Positions 7,404-14,007 of a stretch of 14,090 bases of DNA are shown here, one piece after another. The position numbers and the translations under genes are program-made. The stretch covers positions 1 to 14,090 of the forward strand of contig JAADIK010000080.1 of the NCBI GenBank assembly GCA_013151365.1. The letters run 5' to 3'. The stretch is from Deltaproteobacteria bacterium. GTDB lineage: Bacteria; Desulfobacterota; Desulfobulbia; Desulfobulbales; Desulfobulbaceae. Position 1 is the stretch's first letter. Every line of letters begins with the position of its first letter. The notes beneath the pieces were generated by a model. It was not told where the DNA came from. It did no database searches and saw nothing but the letters and a program-made list of their open reading frames with translations.

Positions 7404-8769
7404 TACCATTGCCGCCATTGCCACTCCTCCCGGTACCGGCGGCATCGGCATAATCCGCATCAGCGGCCCCCTGGCCCTGACCATCCTGCAGGCCCTGTTT
7501 AAACCCGCCCGCCCCCATCCTTTTTTCAAAAGTCATACCCTCTATTACGGCACGGTCAGCGACCGGAACGGGACGGTCCTGGACGAGGTGCTGGCCGTTT
7601 ATATGCAGGCCCCGCACACCTACACCAGGGAAGACGTGGTGGAGGTGCACAGCCACGGCAGTTACCTGGTGCTGCAGGCCATTCTGGCCCAGGTCCTTCA
7701 TCATGGCGCCAGGATCGCCGAGCCCGGAGAGTTTACCAAGCGGGCGTTTCTGGCCGGTCGGATCGATCTGACCCAGGCCGAGGCGGTCATCGACCTGTTG
7801 CGGGCGCAAACGGATACCGGCCGGCAGCTGGCGGTCGGTCAGATGCAGGGCCGCCTTTTACAGCGGATCGAAGGCATCAGGCAGGGCTTGATCGCCATTA
7901 TGGTCGTCCTGGAGGTGGCCATAGATTTTCCTGACGACGATGTGGAAATCATCGATAAAGGTCGATTGCTCACCCAGTTGCAGGACCAGGTCGAGGACCG
8001 CCTGGTCGAACTGATCAAGATGGCCCGCCAGGGGAAGATAATTCGCGAGGGCGTGAACATCGTGATTGCCGGGCTGCCCAATGTCGGCAAGTCAAGTCTC
8101 CTGAACGCCCTGCTGCAGGAGGACCGGGCCCTGGTGGCCCCGGTGCCCGGCACGACCCGCGATACGGTTGAAGAGATCATCTCCATCGGCGGTATTCCCG
8201 CCCGCCTGGTTGATACCGCCGGTATCCGGGACGCCGCCGGTTCGGTGGAGGAGCTGGGCATTCAACGGGCCCGGCAAAAGGTCCGCGAGGCCGACCTGGT
8301 GCTTTTTCTCGTCGATGCCGCCCGGCCCCTGACAACGCAGGACCTGGACCTGTATGAGTCGCTTGGCGAGGCGGACCGCCTCGTCGTTCTGAACAAGATA
8401 GACATTGCCGATCGCGAACAGACGGCAACCCTGATGGAGTCCTTCCCCGGGGTCCGGCCGGTCAGGATTTCCGCCCGTCGGCACCAGGGGCTGGCCGACC
8501 TGGAGGCGGCGATATACAAGAAAATCGCGGGCGAGCAGGTCCTGAATGAACGAAATCCCTGTGCCCCCAATGTCCGGCACCAGGCGGTGCTGGAAAAGGT
8601 GCTTGCCGCCTGCCGGCGGATACACGAGGCCCTGGAGGCGGGAGTTACGGCTGACCTGGTGGCGGTGGAAGTGCTGGCGGCCCTTGATGATCTCGGGGAT
8701 ATCGTCGGCTTGACGACGCCGGACGAGGTGCTGGATAAAATTTTTGCCGATTTCTGTATCGGGAAATAG
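7381..8769 (+). CDS. mnmE: tRNA uridine-5-carboxymethylaminomethyl modification GTPase MnmE
   Basis: 462 aa (family about 450-460). N-terminal tetrahydrofolate-binding domain begins with DTIAAIATPPGTGGIGIIRI. The G domain is inserted in the helical domain: G1 GLPNVGKS (231-238), G2 GTTRDT (257-262), G3 DTAG (278-281), G4 NKID (338-341). It ends with the invariant FCIGK, whose cysteine is required in homologues. It works with MnmG on wobble uridine-34. Start is a GTG at 7381 inside the end of jag; no other start precedes the conserved N-terminus. Last gene of the block, 38 bases from the convergent M23 gene. Confidence 0.98.
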   Translation: MTALPASDTIAAIATPPGTGGIGIIRISGPLALTILQALFKPARPHPFFKSHTLYYGTVSDRNGTVLDEVLAVYMQAPHTYTREDVVEVHSHGSYLVLQAILAQVLHHGARIAEPGEFTKRAFLAGRIDLTQAEAVIDLLRAQTDTGRQLAVGQMQGRLLQRIEGIRQGLIAIMVVLEVAIDFPDDDVEIIDKGRLLTQLQDQVEDRLVELIKMARQGKIIREGVNIVIAGLPNVGKSSLLNALLQEDRALVAPVPGTTRDTVEEIISIGGIPARLVDTAGIRDAAGSVEELGIQRARQKVREADLVLFLVDAARPLTTQDLDLYESLGEADRLVVLNKIDIADREQTATLMESFPGVRPVRISARRHQGLADLEAAIYKKIAGEQVLNERNPCAPNVRHQAVLEKVLAACRRIHEALEAGVTADLVAVEVLAALDDLGDIVGLTTPDEVLDKIFADFCIGK

Positions 8770-8802
8770 GAGCTTTTGCGCCGCCGGATAAGGGGCCGCT
8801 CC
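8769..8802. terminator. possible terminator between convergent genes
   Basis: GGAGC (8769-8773) and GCTCC (8798-8802) can pair, with partial inner pairing of GCGCC and GGGGC. The hairpin fills the gap between the convergent mnmE and M23 genes. TTATTTAT follows on the plus side, a weak T-run at best. Confidence 0.25.
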
Positions 8803-8807
8803 GTTAT

Positions 8808-9743
8808 TTATCTGTTCGTAACGGCCAGGCCGGCGACCTGCACATATTTCATCGGGTTGATCGTTTTGTTCCGGTAGCGGATACCGTAATGAAGATGTGA
8901 GCCGGTGCTGCGGCCCGTGTTGCCGATCTCGCCGATGACCTGGCTGCGGCTGACGATGTCGCCCTTTTTGACGAGGATCTTGTGCAGATGGCCGAAAATC
9001 GTCTCGTAGCCGTTACCGTGAGAAAGGAAAATATAACGGCCGAGAGATTTACTGTAACCTGCCTTTTCGACCACGCCGGCGGCCGTGGCGTGGACCGCGT
9101 CACCGGTTCTTCCCCTGAAATCCAGGCCGGGATGAAAGGCCGTTTTATGGATCAGGGGATCGATCCGCCGGCCGAATTTCGAACTGATCGCCCCCGGCAC
9201 CGGCCGGCCGAGCGGGATTTTATCGAGGATGTCAAGATACCGGTCGGTGCGGGAGATCAGCCGGTCTTCATAGTTCTCCGCCGGAGCGATAAGGGGGCCG
9301 CCGCTGTGGCCTGGGTCTTCCTTGATTCGGACATTCACCCCGATACGATCCATGACCGAGCGGATGATCCTGCTCCTCTCGTCAAGACGGCTGATACTGC
9401 CATCCAGGAGGTTGGCCTGATCTTGCTGCAGGCCGGCGATGGTCTTTTCGTAGGTTGTAACCAGCTTGTTTTTCTCCCGGCGTATATCCTCCAGCCGGGC
9501 CGAGGTCGCCATGAGTTGCCGGCTGAGAGCGGCCGTCTTGTTCTTCAGCCGGCTGTTCTGCCTGAAATAGTGCAAGCCGGTGCCGGCTGCCAGGAGAAAG
9601 GTACACAGGAGAAAGGCCAGGCTGGCACGGTAGATCGTGTTTTTTTTGAGAACAAGGGCCTTGGCCCGGCCCTCATCGCCGGAGATAATGATATGCGGTT
9701 TCCTCTTTGTCGCCCTGGCGGCCAGTCGGTTGTAACTGGTCAC
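8808..9743 (-). CDS. membrane-anchored M23 (LytM-type) metallopeptidase
   Basis: About 311 aa from GTG at 9743. Short basic N-terminus, one membrane segment (about 37-60), a probable coiled coil (62-120), and a C-terminal M23 domain: HPGLD (His204, Asp208), GHLH (252-254) and SHLHYGI (His283, His285), so zinc ligands and catalytic His are all present. It should cut peptidoglycan cross-links in the periplasm, or regulate such enzymes. No ATG lies before the membrane segment. The frame stays open upstream through a dispersed repeat into a MITE-like repeat, up to a GTG at 9803. AAAGAGGAAA inside the CDS is the only ribosome-site-like stretch. The start is therefore uncertain. Confidence 0.85.
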   Translation of the reverse strand: MTSYNRLAARATKRKPHIIISGDEGRAKALVLKKNTIYRASLAFLLCTFLLAAGTGLHYFRQNSRLKNKTAALSRQLMATSARLEDIRREKNKLVTTYEKTIAGLQQDQANLLDGSISRLDERSRIIRSVMDRIGVNVRIKEDPGHSGGPLIAPAENYEDRLISRTDRYLDILDKIPLGRPVPGAISSKFGRRIDPLIHKTAFHPGLDFRGRTGDAVHATAAGVVEKAGYSKSLGRYIFLSHGNGYETIFGHLHKILVKKGDIVSRSQVIGEIGNTGRSTGSHLHYGIRYRNKTINPMKYVQVAGLAVTNR

Positions 9744-9772
9744 AGGGTGTGGCACTTCTGCGTTATTACTTG
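9735..9772. repeat. dispersed 38-39-bp repeat, copy 2
   Basis: Matches 3475-3512 with one inserted T. It covers the GTG start candidates of the M23 gene and ends 12 bases before the second MITE-like repeat. On the minus strand it would encode NNAEVPHPVT, which does not look like a native protein start. Confidence 0.8.
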
Positions 9773-9783
9773 CATCCAATCTG

Positions 9784-9887
9784 TAAGCCGCCACAGGTGC
9801 CACAGATTTACGTAGTCGCTTTCGTTCGCTATAGTCCCTCTATGCGGACGGGAGCGACCGCGTGAAGATGGGGTGCCTGTGGCGGCT
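9784..9887. repeat. MITE-like structured palindromic repeat, copy 2
   Basis: Same element as at 1-105 and in the same orientation. Inner stem GTCGCTTTCGTTCGC pairs with GCGGACGGGAGCGAC, and the outer stem pairs AAGCCGCCACAGG with CCTGTGGCGGCT. All seven internal differences from copy 1 fall at paired positions, and six keep pairing in both copies; the seventh turns a C-A mismatch into C-G. It begins 10 bases after the stop codon (9898-9900) of the minus-strand SLOG-like gene, and precedes the M23 gene. Confidence 0.88.
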
Positions 9888-9897
9888 GGCGGTCGGT

Positions 9898-10446
9898 TTA
9901 CTTGCCGAAGGAATCGGCAAAGAGCTGTTCAATGGCCAGGCGGCCGGATTCGCTCAGGTAGCGGGTGCCGGAGCCGACAAAGGTGTTGTAGCTGACCCTG
10001 GGAGAGTCTTCCTCCCAGGTGCCGTCCTGCCAGGTAAACCACTGGTTCCGGTTCTGATCATAGACGTGGAGCGGCCGGTTGAAAAGCTTGGCCAGTTCCA
10101 CCGCCCAGCCCGTCCCGCCCTTGACGGAATTGTCATCCAGGATCGTGCCGACGACAAAGACCTGGTGGCCCTGGTTGACCATGTGGAAGATGGTCTGCAG
10201 GACCCGTCGTATTTTCTCGGTTTCGTAATAGGTGCGGTTCATCATCCGGGAGGCAATCTCCATGCTGATGTCACCGCGCTGCAGTTCCTCGTCGGACAGC
10301 ACGGACGGATTTTTGTCGCGGTGCAGACGATGTCCCTCAAAGGTGAAAATTATCTCGTTGATACCGTATTGTTCGGCGGTCTCGCCAAAGACGGATTCGG
10401 CCCCCTTGAGGCCGCCGTGGTACAGGGTACACTGATCAGCTTTCAT
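9898..10446 (-). CDS. SLOG-like (Rossmann-type) protein of unknown function, 182 aa
   Basis: Start taken at ATG 10446 (MKADQCTLYHGG); an in-frame extension to 10518 adds a poor N-terminus. Features: an opening strand-loop LYHGGLKGAE (8-17), FTFEGHRL (34-41), VFVVGTILD (96-104), the loop VKGGTGWAVELAKLFNRPLHVYD (108-130), and GSGTRYL (158-164). The order of glycine-rich loop, 'GGTGWAVELAK' helix and a following strand resembles SLOG/LOG-like nucleotide-binding folds, which include nucleotide hydrolases and ligand sensors. No close characterised relative is known to me, so the function is open. It follows cmoB by 91 bases on the same strand and could be co-transcribed. Confidence 0.8.
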   Translation of the reverse strand: MKADQCTLYHGGLKGAESVFGETAEQYGINEIIFTFEGHRLHRDKNPSVLSDEELQRGDISMEIASRMMNRTYYETEKIRRVLQTIFHMVNQGHQVFVVGTILDDNSVKGGTGWAVELAKLFNRPLHVYDQNRNQWFTWQDGTWEEDSPRVSYNTFVGSGTRYLSESGRLAIEQLFADSFGK

Positions 10447-10537
10447 AGTTCCAACCTTGTTTTTACCAGCATTGTTTCTACCTGAATTCGTGAGCGTCCG
10501 AGAACGGTGCAGATGCAAGCCGTCACGGATTCAGTTT

Positions 10538-11494
10538 CTATTTTTTCGCCTTGAGAAAGACCCGCCGGGGCGCAGGATATCCCTCTATTGTAAGCGCGGG
10601 ACGCTCCTTGTCAATAAAATCTTCATATGATTCATAGCTCATCCAGTCGGTCCGCCGTTGTTCGGCGCTGCTCATGGGGTGGCTGCAGAAGAGGTTGATG
10701 TCCCGGAAACCGGTGCGTTTGAGCCAGTTCCGCAGGCAGGCGCCGGTGGGAACGAACCAGGTGCCCCGGACCTTGGCGTAGGTCTGGCCGGGAAAGAGCG
10801 CCACTGGATCTTCGCCCGGGATGGCCTGTGACTCGAGAATCAGGGTGCCTCCCGGTTTGAGGGCCGCGTAAATATCGCGCAGGGCCTCAATGGGCGAGGG
10901 CCGGTGATAGATGATGCCGAGCAGGAAAATCACGTCGAAACACTCCGGGAACAGGTTCAGATGTTCAACGCCCAGCAGGTCGATGTGCAGGTTGTCCCGG
11001 CCGGCGAAGCCGTTCAGGGTCCGGAAGGTGTAGTAATGCTGCACATAGGGCTCGAAACCCAGCACCAGGCGCGGCCGGCAGGGGACCATCCTGAACATGT
11101 AGTAGCCGTTGTTACAGCCGATATCCGCCACGACCTTGTCCGCCAGGTCGGGCAGCTCGGGCCGCAGCCGGTTCCATTTCCGTTCACTGCGCCACTCGGC
11201 GTCGATGTCGATGCCGAAGACGTTGAACGGCCCCTTGCGCCAGGGCATGAAGCTGCGCATGACCCGCAATACCTGTTGCCGTTCGGCCGGATCGATCTCT
11301 TCCGCCCCGCCGATTCGCACCGTATCGCCGGAAAAATCGCACCGGGATGCCCGCAGGTGGCTGACCGATTCGCTCGGCTCCCGGTAGCGGAGAAAGCCGT
11401 TTTTACGCTGTTCGACCCAGCGTTTTTTTTCGGCCCGGACCCGGGCCAGTTCATCATGGCGGGCCGTGGCCGGGAGAAGGTCGATATAGCTCAT
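10538..11494 (-). CDS. cmoB: tRNA U34 carboxymethyltransferase CmoB
   Basis: 318 aa (E. coli 323). Transfers the carboxymethyl group of carboxy-SAM to 5-hydroxyuridine-34 of tRNA, giving 5-oxyacetyluridine (cmo5U). Visible: WRKGPF (85-90), EWRSERKW (100-107), the SAM-binding loop DIGCNNGYYMFRM (124-136; Asn-Asn where E. coli has Gly-Ser), LLGIIYHRPSPIEAL (191-205), TWFVPT (245-250), QRRTDWM (279-285) and the terminal IEGYPAPRRVFLKA. ATG at 11494 is one base after the cmoA stop with GGGATGA upstream; the in-frame extension to 11575 lies within cmoA and is rejected. Confidence 0.97.
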   Translation of the reverse strand: MSYIDLLPATARHDELARVRAEKKRWVEQRKNGFLRYREPSESVSHLRASRCDFSGDTVRIGGAEEIDPAERQQVLRVMRSFMPWRKGPFNVFGIDIDAEWRSERKWNRLRPELPDLADKVVADIGCNNGYYMFRMVPCRPRLVLGFEPYVQHYYTFRTLNGFAGRDNLHIDLLGVEHLNLFPECFDVIFLLGIIYHRPSPIEALRDIYAALKPGGTLILESQAIPGEDPVALFPGQTYAKVRGTWFVPTGACLRNWLKRTGFRDINLFCSHPMSSAEQRRTDWMSYESYEDFIDKERPALTIEGYPAPRRVFLKAKK

Positions 11495-11495
11495 G

Positions 11496-12227
11496 TCATC
11501 CCGCCTGCTTGACGGCGACCAGGGAGGCAAAGTTGAACCACTGAAAAAAAGTCTCGACGCTGGCAAAGCCGCCATCTTTGAGCAGGTCGTGATTTTCCCG
11601 GATGGAAAAGGGGATCAGGACATTTTCCAGGGCCTCGCGTTTGGCGGCGATCTCCAGCTCGGAATATCCCCGTTGCAGTTTGAATTGATGATACATTTCA
11701 ATGAATTCCCGGTTCAGTCTCTTGTGATGGCTGATGATCTTTTCACTGATTATCAACAAGCCGCCGGGCGGCAGGGCGTCATGGATACGCCTGATAAATT
11801 GCGGCCGGGTCAGGGGGCGGATGAACTGCAGGGTGTAATTGCAGATAATGGCAGCGGGGGCTCCAAAGTCGGCAGTGAGGATGTCGTCTTCAACAAAATG
11901 AACAGCAGGGGGGACGGCATACATCTCGGCCTTGCGCCGGGCCTTGCCGATCATGGCCGGGGCGTTGTCTACGCCGACAAAGCGCAGGTCCATGTCCGGC
12001 AGGCGCCGCGCCAGTTCGAAGATGGTCGCGCCGGTCGAGCAGCCGAGATCGTAGACCGTTGAACCGGGTTCGACCATCCGCCGCAGCAACTGGGCCATGC
12101 CGTCAATCACCACGCCGTAAAAAGGCACGGACCGGTTGAGCATGTCGTCAAAAACCTCTGCGACATCATCGTTAAAAGAGAAGTCCTCGTGGACAATGCC
12201 GGACTTGAATAGTTTGTCTGCCTTCAT
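11496..12227 (-). CDS. cmoA: carboxy-S-adenosyl-L-methionine synthase CmoA
   Basis: 243 aa (E. coli 247). Converts SAM and prephenate to carboxy-SAM, the donor used by CmoB. Features: DKLFKSG at the start, VPFYGVVIDGM (34-44), SAM-binding motif VYDLGCSTGA (58-67), VGVDNAPAMI (84-93), NYTLQFI (130-136), ISEKI (160-164). ATG at 12227 with GGAG 5 bases upstream. Forms a tightly spaced unit with cmoB. Confidence 0.97.
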   Translation of the reverse strand: MKADKLFKSGIVHEDFSFNDDVAEVFDDMLNRSVPFYGVVIDGMAQLLRRMVEPGSTVYDLGCSTGATIFELARRLPDMDLRFVGVDNAPAMIGKARRKAEMYAVPPAVHFVEDDILTADFGAPAAIICNYTLQFIRPLTRPQFIRRIHDALPPGGLLIISEKIISHHKRLNREFIEMYHQFKLQRGYSELEIAAKREALENVLIPFSIRENHDLLKDGGFASVETFFQWFNFASLVAVKQAG

Positions 12228-12266
12228 GCTCTCCGTAGTTTTTGCTGAATCTTCTTACCGGCCACA

Positions 12267-12295
12267 GGTGTAAAATAGCCTTGCCATCTTGTCAA
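12267..12295 (-). promoter_or_regulatory. possible promoter of cmoA-cmoB
   Basis: On the minus strand a perfect TTGACA (12295-12290) is followed after 17 bases by TACACC (12272-12267), a weak -10. It would put transcription start about 30-40 bases before the cmoA ATG. Confidence 0.35.
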
Positions 12296-12311
12296 ACTGA
12301 AAGTATAAACA

Positions 12312-12422
12312 GGTAACTATTCAGCTGCACTCCATCTTCGGGCGATCAGGCCGCCTCACATAGTCATACTATAGATTCGTTGGCCTGCTTACCCGAATAT
12401 GGCGCACATCTGAATAGTTACC
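12312..12422. repeat. 111-bp inverted-repeat element, copy 1 (complete)
   Basis: Bounded by perfect 13-bp terminal inverted repeats GGTAACTATTCAG (12312-12324) and CTGAATAGTTACC (12410-12422). The imperfect arms continue inward to GATCAGGCC and GGCCTGC, and the tip carries ATAGT-CAT-ACTAT. No ORF. Structure is that of a MITE or other non-autonomous palindromic element. Confidence 0.82.
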
Positions 12423-12528
12423 AGCCGGGGTTATGGCGTTTTTTTCGCTTGTGCTTGCACCTGAATATAGTTAGTAATTTATTAAAATTAAGCTCTGTTT
12501 TTGATGTGATTTTGCAGGAGGTGGACGT

Positions 12529-12627
12529 CAGCTGCACTCCATCTTCGGGCGATCAGGCCGCCTCACATAATTATACTATAGATTCGTTGGCCTGCTTACC
12601 CGAATATGGCGCACATCTGAATAGTTC
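12529..12627. repeat. inverted-repeat element, copy 2 (left end lost)
   Basis: From CAGCTGCACTCC onward it matches 12322-12422 with two substitutions and one deleted base in about 107 bp. The outer ten bases of the left terminal repeat are replaced by GTGGACGT sequence from the duplication junction. Confidence 0.82.
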
Positions 12628-12641
12628 CAGCCGGTCGTTAC

Positions 12642-12664
12642 CCGCCTGGGTTAGGGCGGTTTTT
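12642..12664 (+). terminator. intrinsic-terminator-like hairpin in the 12745 leader
   Basis: CCGCC (12642-12646), 8-base loop, GGCGG (12655-12659), then TTTTT. The equivalent place in the upstream unit (near 12425-12446) has a run of seven T but only a 3-4-bp stem. It could attenuate transcription into the 12745 gene. Confidence 0.35.
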
Positions 12665-12744
12665 CGCCTGTGCTTGTGCCTGAATAGTTTATCTGTTGAA
12701 ATTAAGCTTTGTTTTTTTGATGTGATTTTGCAGGAGGGGGAGAC

Positions 12745-13314
12745 ATGGGCAGACGACAGTATTGGACAGACTATTGGGCCAAGGTGGTGCTGTGTATCAT
12801 CCTGGGCTTACTGTTAACTTTTGCTATCACCCGGTTGAGTTCGGCGCTGACGCCGCAGGGGTTGCTGGCCGGTGATCCGACGCCATCGGCCGACGCGGTT
12901 CCCCTGTTGCCCAAGGTCGTGCTTGCCGGTTACCATATCGGTGAAGACCAGAATCACATGGTCAAGGCGGTTTTTTATCTGCAAAACAATTCCGACAAGG
13001 ATGTAAAAGATGTGAACATTCTTTGCAAGTTTTATAACGGCAAGGGCTCCTTTACGGACCGGAAACTGTGGACGGTCAGCGGGACCATTCCGGCCGGCAA
13101 GGGCCTGAAGCACACCGACCTCTCGCATCTTTTCGTCAATACCCGGTCGCGAGTTCTGTCCTGCAGGATTACGGATCTGAAGGTTGTCCGGCCGCCGTTT
13201 CTTGTTCTGCACCGGGCGCCTGCCGACCATGGCGAGGCTGCCGGTCATGGTGAAAAGGCCGACGTCGTCGGTCATGATAAAGCTGCTGCCGCCGGTCATG
13301 GCGCTGCTCACTGA
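12745..13314 (+). CDS. membrane-anchored protein with His-rich C-terminal tail, 189 aa
   Basis: ATG at 12745 after an excellent GCAGGAGGGGGAGAC. One N-terminal membrane segment (about 13-33), a Pro/Ala-rich linker (36-56), then a beta-rich extracytoplasmic domain (57-152) with VKAVFYLQNNSDKDVKDVNI, TVSGTIPAGKGLKH and SRVLSCRITDLKVV. This pattern resembles the small FxLYD-type beta domains but is not a confident match. The last 28 residues (162-189) are Gly/Ala/His-rich with five His (162, 168, 177, 185, 189) in a loose GH[GD] repeat, suggesting metal binding. Function unknown. The next gene begins 43 bases later and is probably co-transcribed. Confidence 0.85.
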   Translation: MGRRQYWTDYWAKVVLCIILGLLLTFAITRLSSALTPQGLLAGDPTPSADAVPLLPKVVLAGYHIGEDQNHMVKAVFYLQNNSDKDVKDVNILCKFYNGKGSFTDRKLWTVSGTIPAGKGLKHTDLSHLFVNTRSRVLSCRITDLKVVRPPFLVLHRAPADHGEAAGHGEKADVVGHDKAAAAGHGAAH

Positions 13315-13356
13315 CGGCGCCCGTCGGCCTGAATCAATCAATTCCTTTATTTCGCC

Positions 13357-14007
13357 GTGTCGCAGCAGGAAATTCATTTTAACGAGATCATCAGCCGCTA
13401 CCGGTCTGATCCTTATGATTACGTAGACATTCATGCCATTCATGCCGGTCTGGTTCACTTCAAGGCGGCCGAGGGCACCGAGGTGCAGGCCGAGTCCGGA
13501 GAATGGCGGCATATCCCGGGCACCAAGCTGTATGAAATTACACGGGAACGTAATCTCAAGGTGGTGACCGCCCGGACCAACGGGGTCGTGTCCTTTGTTA
13601 ACACCGGCCTTGACGGTAAATTCGTCGAGGCCGGTGAAAAGTTGATGACCATCCGCCATCCGCTGAAGAAAAAGGAAATTATCGAGTCTATCCTGCAGGA
13701 GGTTCTTTCTCTTTTCCTGGCCCCGGAGCGGGCTCGTTACTATTTTGCCATGGATATCCAGTCCCGCATTGACCAGAAGGGCCTGCGCTCGGTTTTCATC
13801 AATCCCGGCGACGAGGTTATCACCATGTCGCTCATGAAACGCGACACCCCGGTGTATTATGCCGGGGACCCGGGGATCATCCATTCCGTCTATTTCAAAC
13901 CCGGGGACAGCGTGAACCAGGGGGAGCCCCTGTTCGGTGTCTGTGCCGAAGACAAACTGCCGCTTATTCAGAAGATCATCACCCGGGTCAAGGCCGAGTG
14001 GGAGTAG
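13357..14007 (+). CDS. protein with two biotinyl/lipoyl-like domains, 216 aa
   Basis: Two hammerhead-type domains. The first (about 23-102) contains LKVVTARTNGVVSFVNTGLD and GKFVEAGEKLMTI; the second (about 143-197) contains PGDEVITMSLMKRDTPVYYA and GIIHSVYFKPGDSVNQGEPL. Both show the G-x(4-5)-G-x-V-x2-G-x2-L pattern of biotinyl/lipoyl or HlyD hammerhead folds. Lys161 sits in SLMKRD, near where biotin carriers have the MKM lysine, but the motif is not canonical. No signal peptide or membrane segment is seen. The only start after the upstream in-frame stop (13330) is GTG at 13357; it lacks a clear Shine-Dalgarno, so coupling to the preceding gene is likely. Specific function unknown. Confidence 0.82.
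   Translation: MSQQEIHFNEIISRYRSDPYDYVDIHAIHAGLVHFKAAEGTEVQAESGEWRHIPGTKLYEITRERNLKVVTARTNGVVSFVNTGLDGKFVEAGEKLMTIRHPLKKKEIIESILQEVLSLFLAPERARYYFAMDIQSRIDQKGLRSVFINPGDEVITMSLMKRDTPVYYAGDPGIIHSVYFKPGDSVNQGEPLFGVCAEDKLPLIQKIITRVKAEWE

Larger units (their letters stand above)
12228..12744. other. 517-bp divergent intergenic region with tandem leader duplication
   Basis: Lies between cmoA (minus) and the 12745 gene (plus). It holds two tandem units, 12322-12528 and 12529-12744 (207-bp offset at the left, 216 at the right), each with an inverted-repeat element, an AT-rich leader and a Shine-Dalgarno GCAGGAGG. The only long ORF (12380-12817) is a repeat artefact. Confidence 0.8.

Noticed and set aside
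12312..12744. CRISPR-like spacing of repeats
   Set aside because: There are only two long units, and the repeats are themselves palindromic elements with related leaders between them, not short repeats with unique spacers.
12380..12817. 145-aa ORF with an internal protein repeat
   Set aside because: The repeat arises because the tandem DNA units are offset by 207 bp, a multiple of three. It uses a TTG start without a ribosome site and overlaps the well-supported 12745 gene in another frame.
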